Shown here one piece after another: positions 26,182-34,732 of a stretch of 64,000 nt of DNA. A program made the position numbers and the translations under genes. The stretch covers positions 8,475,501-8,539,500 of the forward strand of contig NZ_CP109444.1 of NCBI RefSeq assembly GCF_036227225.1, given 5' to 3'. The notes under the pieces are model-generated. The model was not told the DNA's origin. It was given only the letters and a program-made list of their open reading frames with translations, and ran no database searches. Positions within the stretch are counted from its first letter, which is position 1, and each line of letters begins with the position of its first letter. Source of the stretch: Streptomyces sp. NBC_01478. Its GTDB lineage: Bacteria > Actinomycetota > Actinomycetes > Streptomycetales > Streptomycetaceae.

Positions 26182-27051
26182 ATGAGCACGCGGATCGCCT
26201 TCCTCAAGGGGCACGGCACCGAGAACGACTTCGTGATCGTCCCGGACCCCGAGAACGTCATCGACCTGCCCCCGGCCGCCGTGGCCGCCCTGTGCGACCG
26301 CCGCGCGGGCATCGGCGGCGACGGACTGCTGCACGTGGTGCGGTCCGCCACGCACCCCGACGCGCGGGACATGGCGGCCGAGGCGGAGTGGTTCATGGAC
26401 TACCGCAACGGCGACGGGTCCGTCTCCGAGATGTGCGGCAACGGAGTGCGTGTGTTCGCGCGCTATCTCCAGCGTGCCGGACATGTGGCCGAAGGGGATA
26501 TCGCGGTTGCCACACGCGGGGGAGTCAAGACCGTCCACCTCGCCAAGGACGGTGACGTGACCGTCGGCATGGGCACGGCCCGCCTCCCCGAAGGGGACGT
26601 CACGGTGAGCGTCGGCGAGCACAGTTGGCCCGCGCGGAACGTGAACATGGGCAACCCGCACGCGGTCGCCTTCGTCGAAGACCTCGCGCAGGCCGGTGAC
26701 CTGTACTCCGCGCCGCCCTTCAGCCCGGCCACCGCCTACCCGGACGGTGTGAACGTGGAGTTCGTGGTCGACCGCGGCCCCGGGCACGTCGCCATGCGCG
26801 TGCACGAGCGCGGCGCCGGCGAGACCCGTTCGTGCGGCACGGGCGCGTGCGCGGTCGCCGTGGCCGCCGCCCGCAGAGCCGGCAGCGACCCGGCCGCCAC
26901 CGGGACGCCCGTGACGTACACGGTCGATGTGCTCGGTGGAACGCTGGTGATCACCGAGCGGCCCGACGGCCAGATCGAGATGACCGGTCCCGCGGTGATC
27001 GTCGCCGAGGGCGAGATCGACGCGGAATGGCTGGAAAGCGCCATCCGCTGA
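26182..27051 (+). CDS. dapF: Diaminopimelate epimerase DapF
   Basis: A 289-residue enzyme from ATG 26182, the length of Streptomyces DapF. The two catalytic cysteines are C85 (MCGNGVRVFARYL) and C218 (RSCGTGACAVAVAAA); the substrate-contact GTENDFVIV, GIGGDGLL and NVNMGNPHAV segments are in order. It converts LL- to meso-diaminopimelate for peptidoglycan and lysine synthesis. Transcribed alone or from a promoter in the 200-nt gap upstream. Confidence 0.95.
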   Translation: MSTRIAFLKGHGTENDFVIVPDPENVIDLPPAAVAALCDRRAGIGGDGLLHVVRSATHPDARDMAAEAEWFMDYRNGDGSVSEMCGNGVRVFARYLQRAGHVAEGDIAVATRGGVKTVHLAKDGDVTVGMGTARLPEGDVTVSVGEHSWPARNVNMGNPHAVAFVEDLAQAGDLYSAPPFSPATAYPDGVNVEFVVDRGPGHVAMRVHERGAGETRSCGTGACAVAVAAARRAGSDPAATGTPVTYTVDVLGGTLVITERPDGQIEMTGPAVIVAEGEIDAEWLESAIR

Positions 27052-27334
27052 ACGGGTGATTCGCAGTTGTGGCGGCTCCGGGCACACTGATCGGAAGCCT
27101 CCGGCGCCCGATGTGGCCCGAAACCACGGCCGACTTCTTGTCCTGTGGCGCGAAACCGTAAACCCTCTGACCTTCGCTCGAATGGGTGATCCGTTTCACG
27201 CTCGGCGAGAGGCGGTCAGTCGCACGTGGTGGGCTCGGTAGCATCAAGCACCGGCCCGGACGGGGGATCGAAGATCCCCTGAGCCGAGTACGCCATGGGG
27301 CACCCGTCCGCCGGTCAAGCAGCCGGAGGTGCCC

Positions 27335-29563
27335 ATGAGTGCGGAGGCCACGAACCCTGCGAGCCCAGGCCCTGTGATCAACACAGTGCCCCGCAGGAAG
27401 GCCCGCCCCCGGATCGACCTGCGCCGGCTCGGCCGGGCCGCCCTGCTCGGTCCCACTGCGCGCGACCGGCTGCCCGACGCCATCGGCCATGTCGCCGAGG
27501 CGCATCGCGCCCACTATCCCGACGCCGATCTCGAACCGCTGCGCCACGCCTGGGTCCTGGCCGAGTCCTCGCACCGCGGTCAGATGCGCAAGAGCGGCGA
27601 GCCGTACATCACGCACCCCCTCGCGGTGACCCTGATCCTCGCCGAACTCGGCGCCGAGACAACGACGTTGACTGCCTCCCTGCTCCACGACACCGTCGAG
27701 GACACGGAAGTGACACTCGATCAGGTCGGCAAGGAGTTCGGCGCGGAGGTGCGCTATCTCGTCGACGGCGTCACGAAGTTGGAGAAGGTCGACTACGGCG
27801 CCGCGGCCGAGCCGGAGACCTTCCGCAAGATGCTCGTCGCCACCGGCAGCGACGTCCGCGTGATGTCGATCAAACTCGCCGACCGCCTGCACAACATGCG
27901 CACCCTGGGCGTGATGCGCCCCGAGAAGCAGGCCCGCATCGCCAAGGTCACCCGGGACGTCCTCATCCCGCTCGCCGAACGGCTCGGCGTCCAGGCGCTC
28001 AAGACCGAACTGGAGGATCTTGTCTTCGCGATCCTCCACCCCGAGGAGTACGACCACACACGCGAGTTGATCGTCGACAACGCCTCCCGCGCGGACGACC
28101 CGCTCGCCGAGGTCACCGACGAGGTGCGCACCGTCCTGCGCGACGCCGGCATCCAGGCCGAAGTCCTCATCAGGCCACGGCACTTCGTCTCCGTGCACCG
28201 CGTCGCCCGCAAGCGCGGCAGGCTGCGCGGCGCCGACTTCGGCCGTCTCCTGGTGCTGGTGAACGAGGACGCGGACTGTTACGGCGTCCTCGGCGAGCTG
28301 CACACCTGTCTGAAGCCGGTCGTCTCGGAGTTCAAGGACTTCATCGCCGTACCCAAGTTCAACCTGTACCAGTCGCTGCACACCGCCGTCGCACACACGG
28401 ACGGCCAGGTCGTCGAAGTCCTCATCCGCACCCACCAGATGCACAAGGTCGCCGAGGCCGGCGTCATCGCGCTCGGCAATCCCTACGCTCCTCCTTCGGA
28501 GGAGCAGCAGGCCGCGAACGACGGCGAGCGCGCCGACCCCACCCGCCCCGGCTGGCTCTCCCGCCTCCTCGACTGGCAGGAGGGCGCGCCCGACCCCGAC
28601 ACCTTCTGGTCGACGCTCCGCGAGGACCTCGCCCAGGACCGCGAGATCACCGTGTACCGGCCCGACGGCGGCACCCTGGGCCTGCCCGACGGCGCGACCT
28701 GTGTGGACGCCGCGTACGAGCAGTACGGCGAGGACGCCCACGCCTGCATCGGCGCCCGCGTCAACGGCCGCCTGGCGACCCTCAGCACGGTCCTGAAGGA
28801 TGGCGACACCGTCCAGCTCCTCATGGGCCAGGACCCTGCCTCCGAGCCCTCCAGGGAGTGGCTGGAGCACGCGCACACGCCCGCGGCCCGGATCGCCATC
28901 CAGCGGTGGATCGCGGCGCACCCGGGGAGCGCCGACGGAGACGGTCCCCAAGGAGGGATTGCCCACGGAGAGGGTGCCCGCGGAGGGAGTGCCGAGGCGG
29001 ACAGGAGCGCGAAGCCGGCCGAGGGCGCGAAGGCGGACAACGGGGCGCAGAGCCATCGATCAGCGCCCCCCGCTTCCGAAGACACCCTGGACGGCTCCAC
29101 AGCACCGAGCCCGGCCACCCCCGTCGTGGACCAGCCCGGCGCGACCGTGCGGCTCGCGGGCTGCTGCACGCCCGTACCGCCCGACGAGGTCACCGGATTC
29201 TCGGTGCGCGGCGGGGTCGTGACCGTCCACCGCGTGGAGTGCAGCGCGGTGGCGCACATGAAGGGCGTGGGGCGCGCGGAGGTCGGTGTGCGCTGGGGCG
29301 ACACCACCGAGTGCCGGGTCACGCTGGTAGCCGAATCGTTCGGCCGCCCGCATCTGCTCGCCGATCTCACCGAGGCGATCGCCCTGGAGGGCGCGGAAAT
29401 CGTCTCGGCGACCGTGGAACCCCCGACCCAGCAACGCGTCCGCCACACCTACACACTCCAACTCCCGGACGCGGCCCACCTCCTGACCCTCATGCGGGCG
29501 ATGCGCAACGTACCGGGCGTCTACGACGTGAGCCGGGCCCAGCACCATACGGCGGCCTTCTGA
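27335..29563 (+). CDS. rshA: RelA/SpoT-homologue (p)ppGpp metabolism protein RshA
   Basis: A 742-residue RSH protein from ATG 27335 (CCGGAGG just upstream). The HD hydrolase domain is intact: HRGQMRKSGEPYITHP, LLHDTVEDT, KLADRLHNMRTL. The synthetase domain keeps VPKFNLYQSLHT and the VEVLIRT glutamate, but the usual RFKD motif reads EFKD, and the segment normally YDLxGIRV reads ADFGRLLV. TGS follows (ITVYRPDGGTLGLPDGAT). A disordered 100-residue Gly/Ala/Glu linker leads to a C-terminal CTPVPPD zinc-finger-like part and an ACT domain. In S. coelicolor rshA is the second RSH gene beside relA (recalled). Probably hydrolase-dominant here; this is inference. Confidence 0.9.
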   Translation: MSAEATNPASPGPVINTVPRRKARPRIDLRRLGRAALLGPTARDRLPDAIGHVAEAHRAHYPDADLEPLRHAWVLAESSHRGQMRKSGEPYITHPLAVTLILAELGAETTTLTASLLHDTVEDTEVTLDQVGKEFGAEVRYLVDGVTKLEKVDYGAAAEPETFRKMLVATGSDVRVMSIKLADRLHNMRTLGVMRPEKQARIAKVTRDVLIPLAERLGVQALKTELEDLVFAILHPEEYDHTRELIVDNASRADDPLAEVTDEVRTVLRDAGIQAEVLIRPRHFVSVHRVARKRGRLRGADFGRLLVLVNEDADCYGVLGELHTCLKPVVSEFKDFIAVPKFNLYQSLHTAVAHTDGQVVEVLIRTHQMHKVAEAGVIALGNPYAPPSEEQQAANDGERADPTRPGWLSRLLDWQEGAPDPDTFWSTLREDLAQDREITVYRPDGGTLGLPDGATCVDAAYEQYGEDAHACIGARVNGRLATLSTVLKDGDTVQLLMGQDPASEPSREWLEHAHTPAARIAIQRWIAAHPGSADGDGPQGGIAHGEGARGGSAEADRSAKPAEGAKADNGAQSHRSAPPASEDTLDGSTAPSPATPVVDQPGATVRLAGCCTPVPPDEVTGFSVRGGVVTVHRVECSAVAHMKGVGRAEVGVRWGDTTECRVTLVAESFGRPHLLADLTEAIALEGAEIVSATVEPPTQQRVRHTYTLQLPDAAHLLTLMRAMRNVPGVYDVSRAQHHTAAF

Positions 29564-29599
29564 CGCGCGGGCGGGTTTGAGCGCCGTCGGATCCACTGG

Positions 29600-29990
29600 G
29601 GGCACGCTCCGACCCCGAGCGCGCTCCGGGTGTTCCGGGGCTTGCGTTGGTCGTTAGTGAGCTCTGGTCTCTTGGGTCCTGGGCCCGGCTGTGAGCGGGT
29701 CGCAGTTCCTGAGCCATGTGCGGACGCTGGGGATTGGGTCGGCCGTGAGTGACCCTTGGCTTGCTGGTCGACGGGTTGCCCGTGAGCGAGCTCCGGCTCT
29801 TGAGCCACCTGCCGATGTTGGGCGGCCTCTGGCTCGCAGGGGTCTGCGCCGATCGCAGGCCAGCCTCGGCACCTGAGCCACGTGCCGACGCTGAGCGTCC
29901 TCTGGCTTCCTGGGGCTTGCGCCGCCCGTGAGTGAGCCCGGCCTCCTGAGGCACCTGCCGCCAGTGAGCCAGTCTCGGCGTCCTGGGGCG
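29600..29990. repeat. Degenerate tandem repeat tract (about 65-75 bp period) beside the transposon
   Basis: Four to five imperfect copies of a unit containing CTGAGCCAC, TGCCGACGCTG, CCTCTGGCTT, GGGGCTTGCGCCG and CGTGAGTGAGC. The period is not a multiple of three and no frame gives a believable protein. It ends exactly where the left terminal inverted repeat begins, and may be native intergenic DNA or debris from the element. Confidence 0.5.
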
Positions 29991-30032
29991 ATGGGGTGCC
30001 GGTAAGAACGCTGTCACCAGCCGCAAACGGCG
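29991..30032 (+). repeat. Left terminal inverted repeat of the Tn3-family element
   Basis: Begins ATGGGGTGCCGGTAAGAA and ends CCGCAAACGGCG. It is the reverse complement of 39207-39248 with a single C/T mismatch. The tyrosine recombinase stop codon lies 4 nt inside it. Confidence 0.92.
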
Positions 30033-30036
30033 AGGG

Positions 30037-31030
30037 TCACGTCTGGCGACGTGCGGCGGGGTCGCGTTCTGCGACGTGTCGGGCGACCGAGTCGACGCCG
30101 GGGCGGGCGTACCGCTCCAGGGAGCGGACGGAGGCGTGGCGGGAGCGTGCGAGCAGCATCGGGGTGGAGGTGCCGTCCTCGGCGTCGTGTGTCAGGGCAC
30201 TGTGACGTAGCCGGTGCAGGGTCCAGCCGTCCAGGTCCTCGATGTCCTCGGGTGAGGCGAGCGGGTTGGCCAGCAGCCGGGTCTTCTCCTCGAAGATCTC
30301 CTCAGCCCGGCGGTAGGAGAGTCGGGCCCGGCCGGTCTCCGGGCACACGTCTAACGTCGGCGTTCCGGCCGGTGCCTTGCGGTCGGTGAGGAACAGCGGG
30401 CCGCGGGTGCGTCGGCCGATGAGTCGGGGCAGCAACTGGGCGGTGCCGGACTGCCAGTGAATCCACTCGGTCGCCCCGCCCTTGGCGGTGATCTTCCCGC
30501 GCTTGTCCTGCGGGTACAGGTCTTCCACGTTCAGGCACAGCACCTCGTCGGCCCGTGCCTCGGACTCGTAGAGCATCTTCCACTGCGTCTTCTCCCGCAG
30601 GGCGACATCCAGGCGCCACAGGGCGGCGATCTGGTTTTCCGCCAGGGCCTTGGTGCGGTCCGGCGGTGCCGGCCGCCGCTCGATGCCGATCGTCGGGTCG
30701 CCTTCGATCCAGCCCTGTCGCTGCCACCAGCCGATCGTCTTGCGCGATGGACAGCTCCCGGTTGACGGTGGCGGCGTCCATCTCGTCCGCCCGCGCCGCC
30801 GCCAGCTTGGCCAGCACCTCCGGCAGCGCCGGATCGTCGATTGCGGCGACGGGGACGAGGGGCGGCTTCGCGCTCCGGCGGGCGGGTCCGGTCGGCGCCG
30901 GTTCACCGGCGAACATCCACCCCCACGTCGTCAGCGAGATCCTGTAGATCCGCGCGGACGACTTCGCGATACCCGCACCAGTGAGGTACCGCTCGACCGC
31001 CGCGATGTACGTGGCCGGAGGAGCGGACAT
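30037..31030 (-). pseudogene. TnpI-like tyrosine recombinase, frameshifted
   Basis: Reads from ATG 31030 (MSAPPATYIAAVERYLTGAG) with a SAM-like core-binding domain up to TVNRELSIA, then continues in another frame from KTIGWWQRQGWIEGDPT to the end. The catalytic domain is complete: first Arg in EARADEVLCL, HRLRHSALTH box, SRHASVRSLERYARP with the nucleophile Tyr. The break is at about 30742-30747, where GCGC replaces a GCGCGC expected from the protein, a 2-nt deletion. Intact, it would be a site-specific recombinase resolving transposition cointegrates at the site just upstream. It could alternatively be a sequencing error; the repeat context makes either possible. Confidence 0.8.
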
Positions 31031-31126
31031 GGGCACGACGCGGGCGCGCGGCAACCGCAACGCGCCCCCGCTTCCGAGTTCGGTCACTGGTTCGATCGCC
31101 ACGCCCGCCCCGTCCTCCCGGCGCTG

Positions 31127-31230
31127 CCGCAGTAAATGCGTACACCTCGCCCCGGCGGCCGGATTGCCCCGCCGCAGGTCGCGATGATCACGGTAGGGGT
31201 CCGCCGCAGTAAATCCGGTATTCACTGCGG
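31127..31230. promoter_or_regulatory. IRS-like recombination (resolution) site for the tyrosine recombinase
   Basis: CCGCAGTAAAT at 31204-31214 and ATTCACTGCGG at 31220-31230 form an inverted pair (10 of 11) around the 5-bp spacer CCGGT, a classic tyrosine-recombinase core. A third, directly repeated CCGCAGTAAAT stands at 31127-31137. Core plus accessory repeats upstream of the recombinase gene is the layout of the Tn4430/Tn5401 IRS. Confidence 0.72.
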
Positions 31231-31474
31231 AGCCATCCCGGCAGACCGCCGGTGAGCGGAAGTCCGATCAGCCGACCTCGAAGCGGAACGATTGCCATCG
31301 ATCTCCGCTGCGCCGTCGACCCTCGCGCCGACCGTAGACCTGAGCATTACGCAGTGGTACACCCCACCTGGCCGCAACTACACGAGGACAGAGCCGGTTC
31401 GACGACGTCCAGAGGCGGCGTCACGCCCAACGCGTTCCCGGCTCCCGTCCTCACGCGGGTACGGGAGCCGATTC
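31231..31474. other. Interval between IRS and tetR, no gene seen
   Basis: 244 nt that hold only the tetR terminator hairpin near the right end; short frames lack ribosome-binding sites. Confidence 0.4.
31439..31470 (-). terminator. Terminator of the transposon TetR regulator
   Basis: CGGCTCCCGT (31439-31448) pairs perfectly with ACGGGAGCCG (31461-31470), 4 nt beyond the tetR stop. Confidence 0.75.
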
Positions 31475-32125
31475 CTAGCGCGTCGCGTACGCGCGGATGA
31501 ACGCGTGGACTCCGTCGGCCATGGTCTGGCGGACCTTTTCCGGGTCGGCGGTGGCGGGGACCGGTTGACGTTCGTAGGCCAGGAGGACGGTCAGGGCGCT
31601 GAAGTGGTCGGCGGCCAGGCGTGGGTTGTCCGTGTCCAGGAGCCCGGCGCCGACGAAGTGAGCGATACGTTCCGCCAAGTCTTCCGACGCCGCTTCCGTC
31701 GCGAGATCGTCCGCGGTCGTCGGCGTCCGCAGGCGCTCCTGCGCGACGAGGGCGAAGGCGGCGGCGTAGTCGGCGGAGCCGACGATCGACGTACCGAAGT
31801 CGATCGCCAATGCCGTGAGCGCCTTCTCCAGTTGCGGCACCGTCGTGATCGCCGCGCCCTCGGGGAGATGCTCGTCGAGGGCGCGGCGGCTGGTGGCCAG
31901 CATCGACTCGGACGCGGCGGATAGGATGGCCAGGAAGAGCCGCCGCTTGTCGCCGAAGTAGTCGTACACGGTGCGCTTCGACACCTCGGCCCGGGCCGCG
32001 ACGGCGTCCATGCTGACGCGGTCCACCCCTTGATGTACGAACAGGTCCCGTGCGGCGGCGAGGATCGCCGTCCGCTTCTCCAGGGACCCCTCGCGCACCG
32101 TCTTCTCCGTACCAACAGCGTTCAT
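31475..32125 (-). CDS. TetR/AcrR-family repressor of the transposon cargo
   Basis: A 216-residue regulator. ATG 32125 follows GGAGG at the right distance; an in-frame TTG at 32137 overlaps that site and is rejected. The N-terminal HTH is canonical: RTAILAAARDLFVHQGVDRVSMDAVAARAEVSKRTVYDYFGDKRRLFLAIL. The ligand domain (residues 70-216) is of the AcrR/AefR C-terminal type. A 39-bp perfect palindrome lies between it and the divergent MFS gene, so it almost certainly represses both itself and the pump, with the pump substrate as likely inducer. Located within the Tn3 element. Confidence 0.88.
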   Translation of the reverse strand: MNAVGTEKTVREGSLEKRTAILAAARDLFVHQGVDRVSMDAVAARAEVSKRTVYDYFGDKRRLFLAILSAASESMLATSRRALDEHLPEGAAITTVPQLEKALTALAIDFGTSIVGSADYAAAFALVAQERLRTPTTADDLATEAASEDLAERIAHFVGAGLLDTDNPRLAADHFSALTVLLAYERQPVPATADPEKVRQTMADGVHAFIRAYATR

Positions 32126-32145
32126 TCCCACCTCCAAGGCCCACC

Positions 32146-32184
32146 CTACACCGTGCAGTGTACGTACTACACTGCACGGTGTAG
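32146..32184. promoter_or_regulatory. 39-bp palindromic TetR operator (17-bp arms, 5-bp spacer)
   Basis: CTACACCGTGCAGTGTA at 32146-32162 and its exact reverse complement at 32168-32184 flank CGTAC. It fills most of the 69-bp gap between tetR (32125) and the MFS start (32195), so binding must cover both promoters. Confidence 0.85.
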
Positions 32185-32194
32185 TGTGCTCGCC

Positions 32195-33655
32195 GTGACT
32201 TCAACAGCTACGGCCGCACAGGCCACGACGCCGCCGGTGACCGATCGCCGGCTGAACCTGATCAGCCTCGTCCTGGCCCTCGGAGTGTTCATCACGCTCC
32301 TGGACACGACGATCGTCAACATTGCCCTCGACCATCTGCGCACGGTGTTCGACGCCTCGGTCGCCCAGACGCAATGGGTCGCGACGGGCTACCTGCTGGC
32401 TTTCGTGTCGGTGATCCCGGTGAGCGGGTGGCTTTCCGAACGGTTCGGGGCGCGCAACGCCTGGATGTTCGCCGTGGGCGCCTTCCTCGTCGGTTCGCTC
32501 CTCTGCGGCCTCGCGGGTTCCCTGCCCGAACTCATCGCCTTCCGGGTGGTCCAGGGGATCGGCGGCGGCATGGTGATGCCGATCACGCTCTCCATCGTCA
32601 CGCGGGCAGCCGGCCCGGAACGCCTCCACAAGGCCACAGCCGCAGTCGCGCTCCCCGGACTGCTCGGCCCCATTCTCGGATCGGTGCTGGGCGGTGCCAT
32701 CGTGCAGTCGCTGAGCTGGCACTGGATGTTCCTCGTGAACGTGCCGGTCTGCCTCGTCGCACTCGTGCTCGGCCGGTTCCTGCTGCCCGCGACCGCCGGA
32801 CAGCGTGGCCACCGACTCGACGTTTCCGGCTTCCTTCTGCTCACGCCCGGCGTCGTCGGCGTCGCCTACGGCATAGGTGAGGTATCGGGAAAGGACGGCT
32901 TTGCCGCCGCTCGCGCCTGGCTCCCGCTCTTCATCGGTGTCGTACTGCTCGCCGCCTTCACGGTCCACTCCTTGCGCGCCCGTCGTCCCGCTCTCATCGA
33001 CGTACGCGTGTTCGCGCGGCGCAGCTTCGGCCTGAGCGGGGTCATCACCTTCGCGAGTGGGTTCTCGACCTACGCCCTGTCGTTCCTGCTCCCCCTCTTC
33101 TACCAGCAGGTTCGCGGCGAGACGGTGCTGCACACGGGCCTGCTGCTCATCCCGCAGGGACTCGGCACGATGTTCTTCGTCGTGGCCCTGCGCAACCTCG
33201 CGGCCCGTCTCGACGGCCGCTTCGTCGTCGCCGCCGGTGTGCTGCTGACCATGATCGGGACCGTGCCGTTCGCCCTCGCGGACGCACACGGCAGAACAGC
33301 ACTACTGCTGGCCGGGCAGTTCGCCCAGGGACTCGGCTTCGCCGCCACCACGTTCCCGGTGATGGCACTCGCCCTTTCGAGCCTGAGCCACGACGAGACT
33401 CCCCGTGGCAGTGCGGCGTTCAGCGTCGTGCAGCGCGTCGGCGCGCCCTTCGGCGTCGCGGTCATCGCCGTGATCCTGCAGAACCGGCTCGCCGGTGCCG
33501 CCACGGCGACGGACGGACTCTCGGCGTTCTCCGGAACGTTCTGGTGGATCGTCGGCCTCAGCGCCGTCCCGCTTGTCCTCGCCTTCTTCGTTCCGTCACA
33601 GAAGCGCACCGAGCCCGAGCCGGAGCCCACAGCGCCCACCGTCCCGGCGCAGTAG
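32195..33655 (+). CDS. MFS drug efflux transporter (EmrB/QacA, DHA2 type)
   Basis: A 486-residue, about 14-helix transporter from GTG 32195; GTG 32186 is an alternative. There is no Shine-Dalgarno in the 11 nt between operator and start, so the mRNA is probably leaderless. Family marks: ALGVFITLLDTTIVNIAL (motif D1), QTQWVATGYLLAF, SGWLSERFGARNAWM (motif A), FRVVQGIGGGMVMP (motif C region) and SWHWMFLVNVPV. DHA2 pumps export drugs by proton antiport. It leads an operon-like run of three cargo genes under the TetR operator. Substrate unknown. Confidence 0.9.
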   Translation: MTSTATAAQATTPPVTDRRLNLISLVLALGVFITLLDTTIVNIALDHLRTVFDASVAQTQWVATGYLLAFVSVIPVSGWLSERFGARNAWMFAVGAFLVGSLLCGLAGSLPELIAFRVVQGIGGGMVMPITLSIVTRAAGPERLHKATAAVALPGLLGPILGSVLGGAIVQSLSWHWMFLVNVPVCLVALVLGRFLLPATAGQRGHRLDVSGFLLLTPGVVGVAYGIGEVSGKDGFAAARAWLPLFIGVVLLAAFTVHSLRARRPALIDVRVFARRSFGLSGVITFASGFSTYALSFLLPLFYQQVRGETVLHTGLLLIPQGLGTMFFVVALRNLAARLDGRFVVAAGVLLTMIGTVPFALADAHGRTALLLAGQFAQGLGFAATTFPVMALALSSLSHDETPRGSAAFSVVQRVGAPFGVAVIAVILQNRLAGAATATDGLSAFSGTFWWIVGLSAVPLVLAFFVPSQKRTEPEPEPTAPTVPAQ

Positions 33656-33756
33656 ACGGACACATCCGGCCCGAAACGCGTCGGCCGCACCCGCCACCGG
33701 CGCATAACCCACCGTCGGTCAGGCCCGCCGGCCCCTCCATGGGAGAGGAATCACCC

Positions 33757-34461
33757 GTGCCCCAAGCACCCGCCCTCATCGGCAGCATCGTCGCGTCCGC
33801 TCTCGGGCGCCGAGCCCACGTGCTCGGCCTCCATAAGCCCGCCCCTGGCTTCCTGGAACTGCAGCTGCGCGCCGCCGCGCCGCCTGGCGGCTGGCACCCC
33901 GGCCACGAGGTCCAGTTCCGCGTCGCCCCCACCCTGGGTCGCCGCTACACGGTTCGGACAGTGAGCGGCCCAGACTCCGAGCACATCAGCATCCTCGCCG
34001 CCACCGACGCCTCAGGTCCCGGCACGGCGTGGATCCGCCGCCTGTGCCCCGACAGCCGCACGACGGTGCTGGCCGGCCGGCACCGGCCGCTGCGCGAGAA
34101 CGGGATCCGCCGCCTCTACCTCGGCGACGGCTGCTCCCTCGGCACCCTCGACGCCCACGCCCAGCACAGCGACGCATCGATCGTGACCGTGGAGGTACCG
34201 GCGAACGCCGTCGCGCCCCTCGCCGACCGCTGGCCCCGGTACAACTTCCTGCCCGCAGCAAAAGCGCCTGGTGACGCACTACAGACCTGGCTGGAACATG
34301 CCCTCACGGGCGGCGAGTTGACGGATATCGACGGCGCTCTGCTGCTGGGTCACGCCCAGTCCATCCAGCGCCAGCGGCGTGCGCTCATCGACCACCAGAA
34401 CCTGGCGCGCCGCGCCGTCACCACAAGGCCGTACTGGGCCACCGGCAGGCAGGGGCTCTAG
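33757..34461 (+). CDS. Siderophore-interacting protein (SIP) family flavoprotein
   Basis: A 234-residue protein; GTG 33757 has GGAGAGGAA 6 nt upstream. The FAD-binding RxYTxR motif is RRYTVRTV near residue 64. Further family marks are RRLYLGDGCSLGTL (the GDxTALPAL position of SIP reductases), RWPRYNFLPAA and the C-terminal LLLGHAQSIQRQRRALIDHQNLARRAVTTRPYW (usual GEAxxxRxxRRxL...YWRRG). SIP proteins are NAD(P)H-dependent ferric-siderophore reductases. In this operon, between an efflux pump and a FAD monooxygenase, a role in supplying electrons or processing the pump's substrate is conceivable. It is slightly shorter than usual but complete. Confidence 0.78.
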   Translation: MPQAPALIGSIVASALGRRAHVLGLHKPAPGFLELQLRAAAPPGGWHPGHEVQFRVAPTLGRRYTVRTVSGPDSEHISILAATDASGPGTAWIRRLCPDSRTTVLAGRHRPLRENGIRRLYLGDGCSLGTLDAHAQHSDASIVTVEVPANAVAPLADRWPRYNFLPAAKAPGDALQTWLEHALTGGELTDIDGALLLGHAQSIQRQRRALIDHQNLARRAVTTRPYWATGRQGL

Positions 34462-34732
34462 CGCCCCGGCACGAGAACGAGCCGCAAAAGCTGACGGGTG
34501 GTAGCGCCGGCCTCATGCGTCACTTCCACGACCACAAGGAAATCCCCGTGCCCCCGTCCCGTGCGGAGCAAGACTCCGCGGGGCCCGCCTGCCTGTGGCC
34601 TGCGGAGATCGACTGCGCACCTTCGGGCGCCGCTCCGCACAGCGGCCCACCGCGCCCCCAAAAACAAGGAACCTCAAGTTCGGCATCTGGCTGCCCGACG
34701 CATCGACGCGGCGCGGCCAGGAAGGATCGACC

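Noticed and set aside
29490..30026. A 178-codon minus-strand frame across the rshA 3' end, the repeat tract and the left inverted repeat
   Set aside because: Repeat period is not a multiple of three and the frame crosses the transposon boundary, so it is fortuitous.
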